Source of the DNA: Paraburkholderia rhizosphaerae
GTDB taxonomy: Bacteria; Pseudomonadota; Gammaproteobacteria; Burkholderiales; Burkholderiaceae
Length of the DNA stretch: 47,224 bases
Assembly: GCF_004366595.1 (NCBI RefSeq)
Contig: NZ_SORE01000039.1
Coordinates: forward strand, 1-47,224
Reading direction: 5' to 3'
Part shown: piece after piece, positions 33,565 to 42,105 of the stretch
How the letters are laid out: each line of letters starts with the position of its first letter
How positions within the stretch are numbered: position 1 is the first letter of the stretch
Position numbers and translations under genes: made by a program
Notes under the pieces: model-generated
The model's database searches: none
Seen by the model: the letters and a program-made list of their open reading frames with translations, nothing else
What the model was told of the DNA's origin: nothing

Positions 33565-34818
33565 TTAGCGATCCACTTCGCCGAACACGATGTCCTGCGT
33601 GCCGATGATCGTCACTGCGTCGGCGATCATGTGGCCGCGCGCCATTTCGTCGAGCGCGGACAAGTGCGCGTAGCCCGGCGCGCGAATCTTCAGGCGATAC
33701 GGCTTGTTCGCGCCATCCGAAATCAGATAGATGCCGAACTCGCCCTTCGGATGCTCGACCGCCGCATACGACTCGCCTTCAGGCACATGGAAGCCTTCGG
33801 TAAAGAGCTTGAAATGGTGGATCAGCTCTTCCATGTTCGACTTCATCCCGACGCGCGACGGCGGCGCCACCTTATGATTGTCGATCATCACGGGGCCAGG
33901 ATTCTTGCGAAGCCAATCAATACATTGTTTGACGATACGCGTCGACTGGCGCATTTCTTCAACGCGCACCAGGTAGCGGTCGTAACAATCTCCGTTCACG
34001 CCGACCGGAATATCGAAATCCATCTGGTCGTAAATTTCGTAAGGCTGCTTCTTGCGCAGGTCCCACTCGACGCCCGAACCGCGCAGCATGGCGCCGGTCA
34101 GGCCCATTTGCAGCGCGCGCTCGGGGCTCACGACGCCAATTCCGACCAGACGCTGCTTCCAGATCCGGTTGTCGGTGAGCAGCGTCTCGTATTCGTCGAC
34201 GCACTTCGGGAAGCGGTTGAAGAAGTCTTCGATAAAGTCGAGCAGCGAACCCTGGCGGCTCTCGTTCATCTTCGACAGCGCCTTCGCATTGCGGATTTTC
34301 GACGCCTTGTATTGCGGCATTGCGTCCGGCAAGTCGCGATAGACACCGCCCGGGCGATAATATGCGGCGTGCATCCGCGCGCCCGACACCGCCTCGTAGA
34401 CGTCCATCAGGTCTTCGCGCTCGCGGAACGCGTACAGGAACACCGCCATCGCGCCGACGTCGAGCGCATGCGCGCCGATCCACATCAGGTGGTTCAGCAC
34501 GCGGGTCACTTCATCGAACATCACGCGGATGTACTTCGCGCGAATCGGCACATCGATGCCGAGCAGCTTTTCGATCGCAAGCACGTAACCGTGTTCGTTC
34601 ACCATCATCGACACGTAGTCGAGACGGTCCATATACGGCACCGACTGAATAAACGTCTTGTTTTCCGCGAGCTTTTCAGTCGCACGGTGCAATAGACCAA
34701 TGTGCGGATCGGCGCGCTGGATCACTTCGCCGTCGAGCTCCAGCACGAGGCGCAGCACGCCGTGCGCTGCCGGGTGCTGCGGGCCGAAGTTAAGCGTGTA
34801 GTTTTTGATCTCTGCCAT
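33565..34818 (-). CDS. nuoD: NADH-quinone oxidoreductase subunit D
   Basis: A 417-residue 49-kDa-type subunit that forms the quinone site with NuoB and derives from the NiFe hydrogenase large subunit. FGPQHPAAHGVLRLVLELDGE (~11-31) holds the quinone-contacting His; the hydrogenase Ni cysteines are absent, as expected. The C-terminus ends in ...TIIGTQDIVFGEVDR, the canonical end. It lies nine bases after the nuoC stop. Confidence 0.97.
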   Translation of the reverse strand: MAEIKNYTLNFGPQHPAAHGVLRLVLELDGEVIQRADPHIGLLHRATEKLAENKTFIQSVPYMDRLDYVSMMVNEHGYVLAIEKLLGIDVPIRAKYIRVMFDEVTRVLNHLMWIGAHALDVGAMAVFLYAFREREDLMDVYEAVSGARMHAAYYRPGGVYRDLPDAMPQYKASKIRNAKALSKMNESRQGSLLDFIEDFFNRFPKCVDEYETLLTDNRIWKQRLVGIGVVSPERALQMGLTGAMLRGSGVEWDLRKKQPYEIYDQMDFDIPVGVNGDCYDRYLVRVEEMRQSTRIVKQCIDWLRKNPGPVMIDNHKVAPPSRVGMKSNMEELIHHFKLFTEGFHVPEGESYAAVEHPKGEFGIYLISDGANKPYRLKIRAPGYAHLSALDEMARGHMIADAVTIIGTQDIVFGEVDR

Positions 34819-34827
34819 GGCGTTCTC

Positions 34828-35430
34828 TTAATGTTTCAGACCGCCATAGCGATCTTCGCGGATCACGCGCGGCGTGATTTCACGCGGCTCGATCGTCACC
34901 GGCTGATAGACGACGCGCTTTTCTTCCGGGTCGTAACGCATTTCGACGTAACCGGAGATCGGGAAATCCTTGCGGAACGGGTGGCCGATAAAGCCATAGT
35001 CGGTCAGGATGCGGCGCAGGTCCGGATGACCCTCGAACACGATGCCGTACAGGTCGAACGCTTCGCGCTCGTACCAGTTCGCCGAGTTCCACACGTCGAC
35101 CACCGACGGCACGATCGGCAGACCGTCGTCCGGTGCGAACACGCGCACGCGCACGCGCCAGTTCTTCGAAACGGACAGTAGATGCAGCACCGCCGCGAAG
35201 CGCGGACCTTCATACGCGCCGTCGCCGTAGGTCTGATAGTCGACGCCGCACAGATCGATCAGCTGTTCGAACTTAAGTGACGCATCGTCGCGCAGCTGTT
35301 TCGCCACGTCGAGGTATTCGCTTGCCTTCACGACGATCGTCAGTTCACCGACCGATTCCGTGATGCTCGACAGACGGCCGCCAAAGGCCGCCTCGAGATT
35401 CGCTTTGAGGGTCTCGAGTTTGGTTGCCAT
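34828..35430 (-). CDS. nuoC: NADH-quinone oxidoreductase subunit C
   Basis: A 200-residue 30-kDa-type structural subunit of the peripheral arm. The family signature ERE(A/V)FDLYGI..EGHPDLRRILTDYGF is fully present (~135-165). No cofactor is bound. NuoC and NuoD are separate here, not fused as in E. coli. Spacings are 21 bases from nuoB and nine to nuoD. Confidence 0.97.
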   Translation of the reverse strand: MATKLETLKANLEAAFGGRLSSITESVGELTIVVKASEYLDVAKQLRDDASLKFEQLIDLCGVDYQTYGDGAYEGPRFAAVLHLLSVSKNWRVRVRVFAPDDGLPIVPSVVDVWNSANWYEREAFDLYGIVFEGHPDLRRILTDYGFIGHPFRKDFPISGYVEMRYDPEEKRVVYQPVTIEPREITPRVIREDRYGGLKH

Positions 35431-35451
35431 ATTGTGGGGAGGGCGTGGGCG

Positions 35452-35931
35452 TTATTGACGGGCGATAGTGTTGGTGCGACGGATCTTCGCTTGCAGCTGG
35501 ATCACGCCGTAGACGAGCGCTTCGGCCGTCGGCGGGCAGCCCGGCACGTAGACGTCGACCGGCACGATACGATCGCAGCCGCGCACGACCGAGTACGAGT
35601 AGTGGTAATAGCCACCACCGTTCGCGCACGAGCCCATCGAAATCACCCAGCGCGGCTCGGCCATCTGGTCGTACACCTTGCGCAGCGCGGGCGCCATCTT
35701 GTTGCACAGCGTGCCGGCGACGATCATCACGTCCGACTGACGCGGACTCGGACGAAACACCACGCCGAAACGGTCAAGGTCATAGCGGGCCGCGCCCGCA
35801 TGCATCATCTCGACCGCGCAACAGGCGAGACCGAACGTCATCGGCCACAGCGAGCCGGTGCGCGTCCAGTTGATCAGTTTGTCAGCCGTCGTGGTGACAA
35901 ACCCTTCCTTCAAGACCCCTTCAATACTCAT
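35452..35931 (-). CDS. nuoB: NADH-quinone oxidoreductase subunit B
   Basis: A 159-residue subunit carrying the terminal 4Fe-4S cluster N2 that hands electrons to quinone. Ligands are the adjacent C37/C38 ([10 protein letters not shown]), C102 (GSCANGGG) and C132 (VPGCPP). The tandem cysteine pair is diagnostic. Length matches the family. It is separated from nuoA by 62 bases. Confidence 0.97.
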
Positions 35932-35993
35932 TTGCTTTCCACTCCAGACGGGCAGCTAGCGTAGGCCGCCCTGCAAACCGGCAATTGGACCCG

Positions 35994-36353
35994 TCATTCC
36001 CAGTCGAGGCCGCCTTTCTTCCAGATATAGGCGAAGCCCAGCAGGAATTCGAGCAGAAAAATCATCATCGAAAGGAAGCCCGTCCAGCCGATGTCGCGCA
36101 GCGCAACACCCCACGGAAACAGGAACGCGGTTTCGAGATCGAAAATGATGAACAGGATGGCGACCAGGTAGTAGCGCACGTCGAACTTCATGCGCGCATC
36201 TTCGAACGCTTCGAAGCCGCATTCGTACGGCGCGTTCTTTTCGCTATCTGGCCGGTTGGGACCGAGGATCTTGCCGATGCTGACCAGTGCTACGCCTAAA
36301 CCGGTGCCCACGAGGAGGAACAGCAATACGGGGAAATAGGCTGCGAGGTTCAA
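35994..36353 (-). CDS. nuoA: NADH-quinone oxidoreductase subunit A, TTG start
   Basis: A 119-residue membrane subunit with three helices. PYECGFEAFEDARMKFDVRYYLVAI (~42-66) is the family loop next to the quinone cavity. No ATG gives the normal length: the best start is TTG at 36353 with GAGGA a few bases upstream, giving (M)NLAAYFPVLL, the usual N-terminus. An in-frame ATG at 36431 would add a 26-residue Arg-rich extension with no support. First gene of the nuo operon. Confidence 0.93.
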   Translation of the reverse strand: MNLAAYFPVLLFLLVGTGLGVALVSIGKILGPNRPDSEKNAPYECGFEAFEDARMKFDVRYYLVAILFIIFDLETAFLFPWGVALRDIGWTGFLSMMIFLLEFLLGFAYIWKKGGLDWE

Positions 36354-36472
36354 GACTATCCTCAATCGGTTGGTTCTGATGCCACCAGATGCCGGGAGCA
36401 GACCCCTCCCCCGACGCGAACACTTCGGCATGCTTGCTGTTGTAAGCGTATGGCAAGCAGCTCACTAGAAGT

Positions 36473-36508
36473 GAAAATGCCAGCCGAAGCGAAGCAAGCG
36501 GCTGGCAT
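36473..36508 (-). terminator. Intrinsic terminator between tRNA-Leu and nuoA
   Basis: A 10-bp stem ATGCCAGCCG/CGGCTGGCAT (36477-36486 with 36499-36508) is followed on the minus strand by TTTTC. It would stop transcription coming from secG/tRNA-Leu before the nuo operon, implying that nuo has its own promoter between 36354 and 36472. Confidence 0.85.
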
Positions 36509-36530
36509 TAGGATAACGTCTAGATAACAT

Positions 36531-36615
36531 TGGTGCCGACGGCGAGACTCGAACTCGCACAGCTTGCGCCACTACCCCCTCAAGATAGCGTGTCTACCAA
36601 TTTCACCACGTCGGC
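36531..36615 (-). tRNA. tRNA-Leu(GAG)
   Basis: An 85-base class II tRNA with encoded CCA at the 3' end (36531-36533). The acceptor arms GCCGACG (36609-36615) and CGTCGGC (36535-36541) pair perfectly. The anticodon stem CTATC/GGTAG surrounds loop TTGAGGG with anticodon GAG, which reads CUC and CUU. A long variable arm and a GTTCGAGTC T-loop are visible. It lies downstream of secG, the same linkage as leuU in E. coli. Confidence 0.96.
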
Positions 36616-36726
36616 ACTGTCTGCAATCCGGGAAATCAACTTATAAAAGCCGCGAATCGCTTCAAGACTTGAATTGTAACTGGTTTAAACAGTTTGTTCA
36701 ACGCACAAAGTCGGACGGTTCGAAAA

Positions 36727-37146
36727 TTATTTCGGAACATCCTGACCAGGTGCCGAAGCAGCCGCAGGCGATGCAGGCGCGGCCTTCGCGGGACCCGACG
36801 CTGCTACAGCAGGCGCCGTCGCGGCAGTGGCCGGAGACGCAGCGGATGGAACAGCGGGTGCGCTGGTCGTTGCCGCAGTACCAAGGACACCTGCCGAAGG
36901 CTTCGCGTGGTACGCGCTCATGTATGTCAGCGCAAGCGTCGTGACAAAGAAGACGGCGGCCAGCACCGCAGTCGTACGCGACAGGAAGTTCGCCGAACCC
37001 GTCGCGCCGAACAGACTGCCCGACGCGCCGCTGCCGAACGCCGCGCCCATGTCCGCGCCCTTGCCGTGCTGAAGCAGCACGAGGCCGATAATGCCAAGCG
37101 CCGACAGCAGCTGCACGACGATGATCAATGTTTTCAAATACAGCAT
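36727..37146 (-). CDS. secG: Preprotein translocase subunit SecG with Ala-rich tail
   Basis: A 139-residue membrane component of SecYEG. Two hydrophobic helices (~2-22 and ~52-72) flank the conserved cytoplasmic loop QHGKGADMGAAFGSGASGSLFG. After residue ~78 the protein is an Ala/Pro/Ser-rich tail of about 60 residues not needed for the fold, which makes it longer than E. coli SecG (110). ATG at 37146 is preferred, with GGTGAG just upstream; a GTG three codons earlier is possible. The tRNA-Leu lies 111 bases downstream. Confidence 0.95.
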   Translation of the reverse strand: MLYLKTLIIVVQLLSALGIIGLVLLQHGKGADMGAAFGSGASGSLFGATGSANFLSRTTAVLAAVFFVTTLALTYMSAYHAKPSAGVLGTAATTSAPAVPSAASPATAATAPAVAASGPAKAAPASPAAASAPGQDVPK

Positions 37147-37159
37147 TACACTCACCCGA

Positions 37160-37175
37160 GTCTTTATTTAAAGAC
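37160..37175. repeat. Palindrome 14 bases before secG
   Basis: GTCTTTA and TAAAGAC flank TT, giving a 16-bp AT-rich palindrome ahead of the secG start. It could be part of a promoter or a hairpin near the ribosome-binding site. Confidence 0.35.
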
Positions 37176-37293
37176 GCAACGTAGAACTACGCAGCGCGCA
37201 ACAATCGAATTATCGATCGAACCAGGGATTGATCAACGATCAACCTCGATCCGGTCATACGCTACCCGCGATGCACTTCATGCATCGCACGGG

Positions 37294-38076
37294 TTACCGC
37301 ACCGCATTCGCCGCGACGGCCGCCTGGCAGATCGCAAGAAAATCGAGGTGCTTCAGCGACGCGCCGCCGATCAGGCCGCCGTCGATGTCCTGCTGGCGAA
37401 ACAGGTGTTCCGCGTTATCCGGTTTCACACTACCGCCATACAACAACGCTACGCGTTCCGCCGCCGCTTCGCTTTTCGCAGCCAGACGCGCACGCAAAAA
37501 AGCGTGAACAGCTTGAGCCTGTTCTGCGCTCGCCGTCTTGCCGGTGCCGATCGCCCAGACTGGTTCGTACGCAACCACGATGCGCGCGGTGTCATCGGGC
37601 GACAGCGCCGCGAGCACTTCGTCGATCTGCATGCCCACCACGCGTTCGGTATCACCCGCTTCACGCTGCACAAGCGTTTCGCCGACACAGACGATAGGCG
37701 TCAACCCTGCCTCGAGCGCGCGCTGAGTTTTCGTCGCGACGAGTTCAGCGCTTTCGAGATGATAGGCGCGTCGCTCGGAGTGACCGACGATCGCATACGA
37801 CGCGCCGAACTCCGCCGCCATCGCCGCCGCCACTTCACCGGTGAACGCACCTTGCGCGTGCGCGGACACATCCTGCACGCCCCACGCGACGCGGCCGCCG
37901 TTCAACAGCGCCTGCGCCTGAGGAAGATACGGACACGGCACGCAAACACCGACCCCCACATACTCCGGCAATGCGTCAGCGCCTTGCGACACCGCCTGCA
38001 ACAACACCTTGTTGTCCGCAAGCCGCCCATGCATTTTCCAGTTGCCCACTACCAGCTTTGCTCGTTGCTTCGCCAT
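37294..38076 (-). CDS. tpiA: Triosephosphate isomerase
   Basis: A 260-residue TIM-barrel enzyme that interconverts dihydroxyacetone phosphate and glyceraldehyde 3-phosphate in the cytosol. Catalytic residues are K14 (GNWKMHG), H99 (VGHSERR) and E171 (AYEPVWAIGTG, with the mobile loop following); LYGGSVKPDN binds phosphate. A good promoter lies about 110 bases upstream (38190-38219). secG follows 147 bases downstream. Confidence 0.97.
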   Translation of the reverse strand: MAKQRAKLVVGNWKMHGRLADNKVLLQAVSQGADALPEYVGVGVCVPCPYLPQAQALLNGGRVAWGVQDVSAHAQGAFTGEVAAAMAAEFGASYAIVGHSERRAYHLESAELVATKTQRALEAGLTPIVCVGETLVQREAGDTERVVGMQIDEVLAALSPDDTARIVVAYEPVWAIGTGKTASAEQAQAVHAFLRARLAAKSEAAAERVALLYGGSVKPDNAEHLFRQQDIDGGLIGGASLKHLDFLAICQAAVAANAVR

Positions 38077-38189
38077 CGTTTGCCCGTTGCCCTGATGTCA
38101 TGAATGGTGGACGAATTCCGCTTCGTCGTTCGTCCCGGTTCCGTGAACCTATCTGACTGCAAGCTTCCGCAGCACGCGCAAAACACGCG

Positions 38190-38219
38190 ATTTTACTTTG
38201 AGCGGCGCAGACGGGTCAA
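38190..38219 (-). promoter_or_regulatory. Predicted sigma70 promoter of tpiA
   Basis: On the minus strand TTGACC (38214-38219) and TAAAAT (38190-38195) are separated by 18 bases. The predicted start near 38183 gives a leader of about 107 bases before tpiA. Confidence 0.6.
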
Positions 38220-38272
38220 ACGTAAGCCAAATTGCGTTCGGCTGACGTGACCGCATGCGTCAATCCGTTCGA

Positions 38273-39289
38273 TCAGGCGTCCGCGCCCCAATTCAGCACG
38301 ATCTTGCCAACATGCGTGCTGCTCTCCATCAACTCGTGCGCCTGCGCGGCCTCTTCAGCCCGGAACACGCGGTGCACGACGGGTTTGATGGTTCCGTCTT
38401 CGAGATGCGGCCAGACAAGCTCTTTCAGTTGCGCAGCGATCTTCGCCTTGAACTCGACCGGCCGCGGACGCAGTGTCGAACCGGTAATCGTGAGCCGGCG
38501 TCGCAACACGTCGTTCAGATTCACTTCCGCCTTTGCGCCGCCAAGCAGCGCAATCAGCACCAGACGGCCGCCGTCCGCGAGCGCCTTGAGCTCACGCGGC
38601 ACATAGCTGCCGGCCACCATATCGAGAATCACGTCGACGCCACGATCGTTCGTCAGCGACTTCACCACTTCGACGAAATCCTCCGTCTTGTAGTTGATCG
38701 CCCGCTCGGCGCCCAGCGCTTCGCATGCGCGGCATTTGTCGTCCGAACCGGCTGTCGCGAACACGCGGAAACCGAGCGCATGCGCGATCTGGATCGCCGT
38801 CACGCCGATACCGCTCGAGCCGCCCTGCACGAGAAATGTTTCGTCGGCACCGCCTTCGCCCTTACCCAGTTGCGCACGGTCGAACACGTTGCTCCAGACC
38901 GTGAAAAACGTTTCGGGCAGCGATGCCGCTTCGATATCGGTCAAGCCCTTCGGCGCGGGCAGACATTGCGCGAGCGGCACCGCGGCGAACTCCGCGTAAC
39001 CGCCGCCCGCCATCAGCGCGCACACACGATCGCCGACCTTCAAACTGAACGGGTTATGTTTGGCGTCGATCGTTCCGCCAACGATTTCGCCCGCGACTTC
39101 GAGCCCCGGCAAATCCGACGCGCCGGGCGGCGGCGCATACGCGCCCTTGCGCTGAAACACGTCCGGCCGGTTCACGCCGGATGCCGACACCTTGATCAGT
39201 ACTTCACCCGCTTTCGGCTCCGGCATCGGACGTTCCGCAAGCTTCAACACTTCCGGTGCGCCGAACTCGGTAATTTCGATCGCTTTCAT
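38273..39289 (-). CDS. NAD(P)H-quinone oxidoreductase (PIG3-type, MDR family)
   Basis: A 338-residue zinc-free medium-chain reductase. The N-terminal GroES-like domain (~1-125, including GVNRPDVFQRKGAY and LPGLEVAGEI) and the Rossmann domain with FLVQGGSSGIGVTAIQIAHALG (~145-166) are complete. The NKT-type quinone/TP53I3-like pattern suggests NADPH-dependent quinone reduction. The start at 39289 (MKAIEITEFG) is the canonical one; earlier in-frame codons are unsupported. It lies downstream of the pnp terminator. Confidence 0.9.
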   Translation of the reverse strand: MKAIEITEFGAPEVLKLAERPMPEPKAGEVLIKVSASGVNRPDVFQRKGAYAPPPGASDLPGLEVAGEIVGGTIDAKHNPFSLKVGDRVCALMAGGGYAEFAAVPLAQCLPAPKGLTDIEAASLPETFFTVWSNVFDRAQLGKGEGGADETFLVQGGSSGIGVTAIQIAHALGFRVFATAGSDDKCRACEALGAERAINYKTEDFVEVVKSLTNDRGVDVILDMVAGSYVPRELKALADGGRLVLIALLGGAKAEVNLNDVLRRRLTITGSTLRPRPVEFKAKIAAQLKELVWPHLEDGTIKPVVHRVFRAEEAAQAHELMESSTHVGKIVLNWGADA

Positions 39290-39355
39290 CGCTGTCGTCT
39301 CCAAAGGTGAGGATTGCGCTGAAAACCGCGGGTTCGCAATGCAATCCACCCTACA

Positions 39356-39394
39356 TGAAAAACGGCCGGCGCGCATTCACGCTGCCGGCCGTTT
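39356..39394 (-). terminator. Intrinsic terminator of pnp
   Basis: An 11-bp stem AAACGGCCGGC/GCCGGCCGTTT (39360-39370 with 39384-39394) with a 13-base loop is followed on the minus strand by TTTCATG. It lies 14 bases past the pnp stop. Confidence 0.8.
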
Positions 39395-39407
39395 GATCGA
39401 CGCGCTG

Positions 39408-41552
39408 TTACTGCTGCGGCGTCGGTTCGGGTTGCGTAGCGGCCCCGTCGTTCAACAGCGCCTTCGCCGACAACCGCACCCGGCCCTTCTCGTCCGTCTG
39501 GATGACCTTGACCTTCACCTGCTGGCCTTCCTTCAGATAGTCGTTGATGTCCTTGATGCGCTCGTTTGCGATCTCGGAGATATGCAACAGACCATCCTTA
39601 CCCGGCAGGATGTTCACGATCGCGCCAAAGTCGAGCAGTTTCAGCACGGTGCCTTCATACACCTGGCCCACTTCGACTTCCATCGTGATGTTCTCGATGC
39701 GCTTCTTCGCTTCGGCCATCCCTTCGGCGCTCGTGCTCGCGATCGTCACGACGCCGTCGTCGGAGATGTCGATGGTCGTGCCGGTTTCCTCGGTCAGCGC
39801 GCGGATCACCGAGCCGCCCTTGCCGATCACGTCGCGGATCTTTTCCGGATTGATCTTGATCGTGATCATGCGCGGCGCGAACTCGGAGAGCTGCGTATTC
39901 GCGCCCGCCACGGCCGAGGTCATCTTGCCGAGGATATGCATGCGACCTTCCTTCGCCTGCGCGAGCGCGACCTGCATGATCTCCTTCGTGATGCCCTGGA
40001 TCTTGATGTCCATCTGCAGCGCGGTGACGCCGTCTGCGGTGCCGGCCACCTTGAAGTCCATGTCGCCCAGGTGGTCCTCGTCGCCGAGGATGTCAGTCAA
40101 CACCGCGAACTTGTTGCCTTCGAGAATCAGACCCATCGCAATACCCGCGACGTGCGCCTTCATCGGCACGCCGGCGTCCATCAGCGCGAGGCAGCCGCCG
40201 CACACCGACGCCATCGACGACGAACCGTTCGATTCGGTGATTTCCGACACCACGCGAATCGAATAGCCGAACTCGTCGGCGCTCGGCAGACAGGCGACGA
40301 GTGCGCGCTTCGCAAGACGTCCGTGACCGATTTCGCGGCGCTTGGGCGACCCAACGCGACCGGTTTCGCCGGTCGCGAACGGCGGCATGTTGTAGTGAAG
40401 CATGAAGCGGTCGCGATACTCGCCTTCGAGCGCGTCGATGATCTGCTCATCGCCCTTCGTGCCGAGCGTCGCGACGACCAGCGCCTGCGTCTCGCCGCGC
40501 GTGAACAGCGCGGAACCGTGCGTGCGCGGCAGCACGCCCGTACGGATCTCGATCGGACGCACCGTGCGCGTGTCGCGGCCGTCGATGCGCGGCTCGCCGT
40601 TCAGGATTTGCGAACGGACGATCTTCGCTTCGATGTCGAACAGCACATTGCCGACGGTCGCCTTGTCGGCGGCTGTACCGCCCGAGGCGGCCGCTTCTTC
40701 TTCGAGCTTCGCCGACGTCGCTGCGTAGACTTCCTTCAGCTTCGCCGAACGGGCCTGCTTGTCACGCGTTTGATAAGCGGAAAGCAGTTCGTTGTACGCG
40801 ATCTCGTTGACGCGCGCGATCAGCGTTTCGTTCTTCGGCGCCGGCTGCCAGTCCCACTCGGGCTTACCGCCATCGCGCACCAGTTGGTGTATCGCGTCGA
40901 TCGCGGTTTGCATCTGTTCGTGGCCGAACACGACCGCGCCGAGCATTACGTCTTCCGGCAGCTGGTCGGCTTCCGATTCGACCATCAGCACCGCACGCTC
41001 GGTGCCGGCGACCACCAGATCCAGACGCGACTCCTTGATCTGCGTGCGCGTCGGGTTCAGCACATATTCGTTGTTGATGTACGCGACGCGCGCGGCGCCG
41101 ACCGGGCCGTTGAACGGCAGACCGGAGACCGCGAGTGCGGCCGATGCGCCGATCAGCGCCGGGATATCGGCCGGCACTTCGGGGTTGATCGACATCACGT
41201 GCACGACAACCTGCACTTCGTTGTAGAAGCCTTCCGGGAACAGCGGACGCAGCGGACGGTCGATCAGGCGCGAGATCAGCGTTTCGCCTTCGGACGGACG
41301 GCCTTCGCGGCGGAAGAAACCGCCCGGAATCTTGCCGGCCGAATAGGTTTTCTCGATGTAGTCGACGGTCAGCGGAAAGAAGTCCTGACCCGGCTTCGCG
41401 TTCTTCGCGCCGACAACCGTCGCGAGCACGACCGTGTCTTCGACGTCGACGAGCACCGCGCCTCCCGCCTGACGGGCGATTTCACCCGTTTCGAGGCGAA
41501 CCGTATGCTGCCCCCACTTAAATTCTTTGACGATCTTGTTAAACATAGACAT
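39408..41552 (-). CDS. pnp: Polyribonucleotide nucleotidyltransferase (PNPase)
   Basis: A 714-residue phosphorolytic 3'-5' exoribonuclease and RNA degradosome partner. Domains in order: RNase PH-like 1 (~10-215), helical linker, RNase PH-like 2 (~325-545, with the catalytic region ISEITESNGSSSMASVCGG and DILGDEDHLGDMDFKVAGT), KH (~560-615, with IRDVIGKGGSVIRALTEETG) and S1 (~625-695, with GQVYEGTVLKLLDFGAIVNI). GGAGGA precedes the ATG at 41552. A structured leader of about 500 bases separates it from rpsO. Confidence 0.97.
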   Translation of the reverse strand: MSMFNKIVKEFKWGQHTVRLETGEIARQAGGAVLVDVEDTVVLATVVGAKNAKPGQDFFPLTVDYIEKTYSAGKIPGGFFRREGRPSEGETLISRLIDRPLRPLFPEGFYNEVQVVVHVMSINPEVPADIPALIGASAALAVSGLPFNGPVGAARVAYINNEYVLNPTRTQIKESRLDLVVAGTERAVLMVESEADQLPEDVMLGAVVFGHEQMQTAIDAIHQLVRDGGKPEWDWQPAPKNETLIARVNEIAYNELLSAYQTRDKQARSAKLKEVYAATSAKLEEEAAASGGTAADKATVGNVLFDIEAKIVRSQILNGEPRIDGRDTRTVRPIEIRTGVLPRTHGSALFTRGETQALVVATLGTKGDEQIIDALEGEYRDRFMLHYNMPPFATGETGRVGSPKRREIGHGRLAKRALVACLPSADEFGYSIRVVSEITESNGSSSMASVCGGCLALMDAGVPMKAHVAGIAMGLILEGNKFAVLTDILGDEDHLGDMDFKVAGTADGVTALQMDIKIQGITKEIMQVALAQAKEGRMHILGKMTSAVAGANTQLSEFAPRMITIKINPEKIRDVIGKGGSVIRALTEETGTTIDISDDGVVTIASTSAEGMAEAKKRIENITMEVEVGQVYEGTVLKLLDFGAIVNILPGKDGLLHISEIANERIKDINDYLKEGQQVKVKVIQTDEKGRVRLSAKALLNDGAATQPEPTPQQ

Positions 41553-41644
41553 TTGTCCTCCATTGATCTTTTCGTCATGCCGCGAGCGCCAATGCGCCAC
41601 GACCACACCCGAACCGGCGCCGCAGGGGAAGAGGAGTGTTATGC

Positions 41645-41687
41645 CATTCCAGAGAGTCGCGCACCGGATGCGCGAACCGCTGGAATG
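41645..41687 (-). promoter_or_regulatory. Long hairpin in the pnp mRNA leader (possible RNase III/autoregulation site)
   Basis: CATTCCAG (41645-41652) pairs with CTGGAATG (41680-41687). After a 4x4 internal loop, TCGCGCA (41657-41663) pairs with TGCGCGA (41669-41675) around CCGGA. No U-tract follows, so it is not a terminator. It sits 93-135 bases upstream of pnp, as the E. coli pnp leader hairpin does, where RNase III cleavage allows PNPase autoregulation. Confidence 0.65.
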
Positions 41688-41830
41688 ACACAGCGCTCTG
41701 CCCTGAAGCCCGGTAGTTTTTTGCTGCTGCCTGCTAATGCGAACGACACCGGCGTGTGCCGCTGTGCCCGCTGATTTTGCCGCTCTTTGTTTGCTGGTTG
41801 TTATCGCCCGCTGTTGCCGGTTGCTGTGGC

Positions 41831-41869
41831 CAACCGCTTTTATCAACCGCTCTTAACAATCGCTTTTTG
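41831..41869 (-). repeat. Three tandem 13-base repeats in the rpsO-pnp spacer
   Basis: Units at 41831-41843, 41844-41856 and 41857-41869 have the pattern CAA(C/T)CGCTNTTNN on the plus strand; in pnp-direction RNA they read as A-rich (A/G)AGCGGTTG-like units. Similar scattered CAACCGC/GCCGC words occur nearby. Function unknown. The spacer 41688-42044 shows no convincing gene. Confidence 0.55.
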
Positions 41870-42044
41870 CCAGCGCCCGCAGCCACATTCGAGCCGACCC
41901 GACGGTGCTACGTTTCCCGACGTTATCGGCAGTTAGCCGACGTTTCGGGCGCGATAACAGGCGGCTACCCGTTGCATTCGTGCGAAGTGCACTACTGCTT
42001 CGAGCTCACTTCCATTCGCGCAACTCGCACGCTGCGCACCGTTC

Positions 42045-42083
42045 AAAAACAAAATGCCTGCATCAGTGGAACTGACACAGGCA
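42045..42083 (-). terminator. Intrinsic terminator of rpsO
   Basis: TGCCTG (42055-42060) pairs with CAGGCA (42078-42083), and inside it TCAGT pairs with ACTGA. The minus strand then runs into TTTTGTTTTT. It lies 23 bases past the rpsO stop, so pnp needs read-through or its own promoter. Confidence 0.85.
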
Positions 42084-42105
42084 CTTTGCTGAAAGAACGA
42101 CCCGC

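Noticed and set aside
36431..36459. Inverted repeat TGCTTGC/GCAAGCA upstream of nuoA
   Set aside because: It could be an operator, but the spacing is long and no promoter elements could be placed around it with confidence.
39192..41774. An 860-codon plus-strand frame opposite pnp
   Set aside because: Complement of conserved PNPase codons with no domain; begins inside the oxidoreductase gene.
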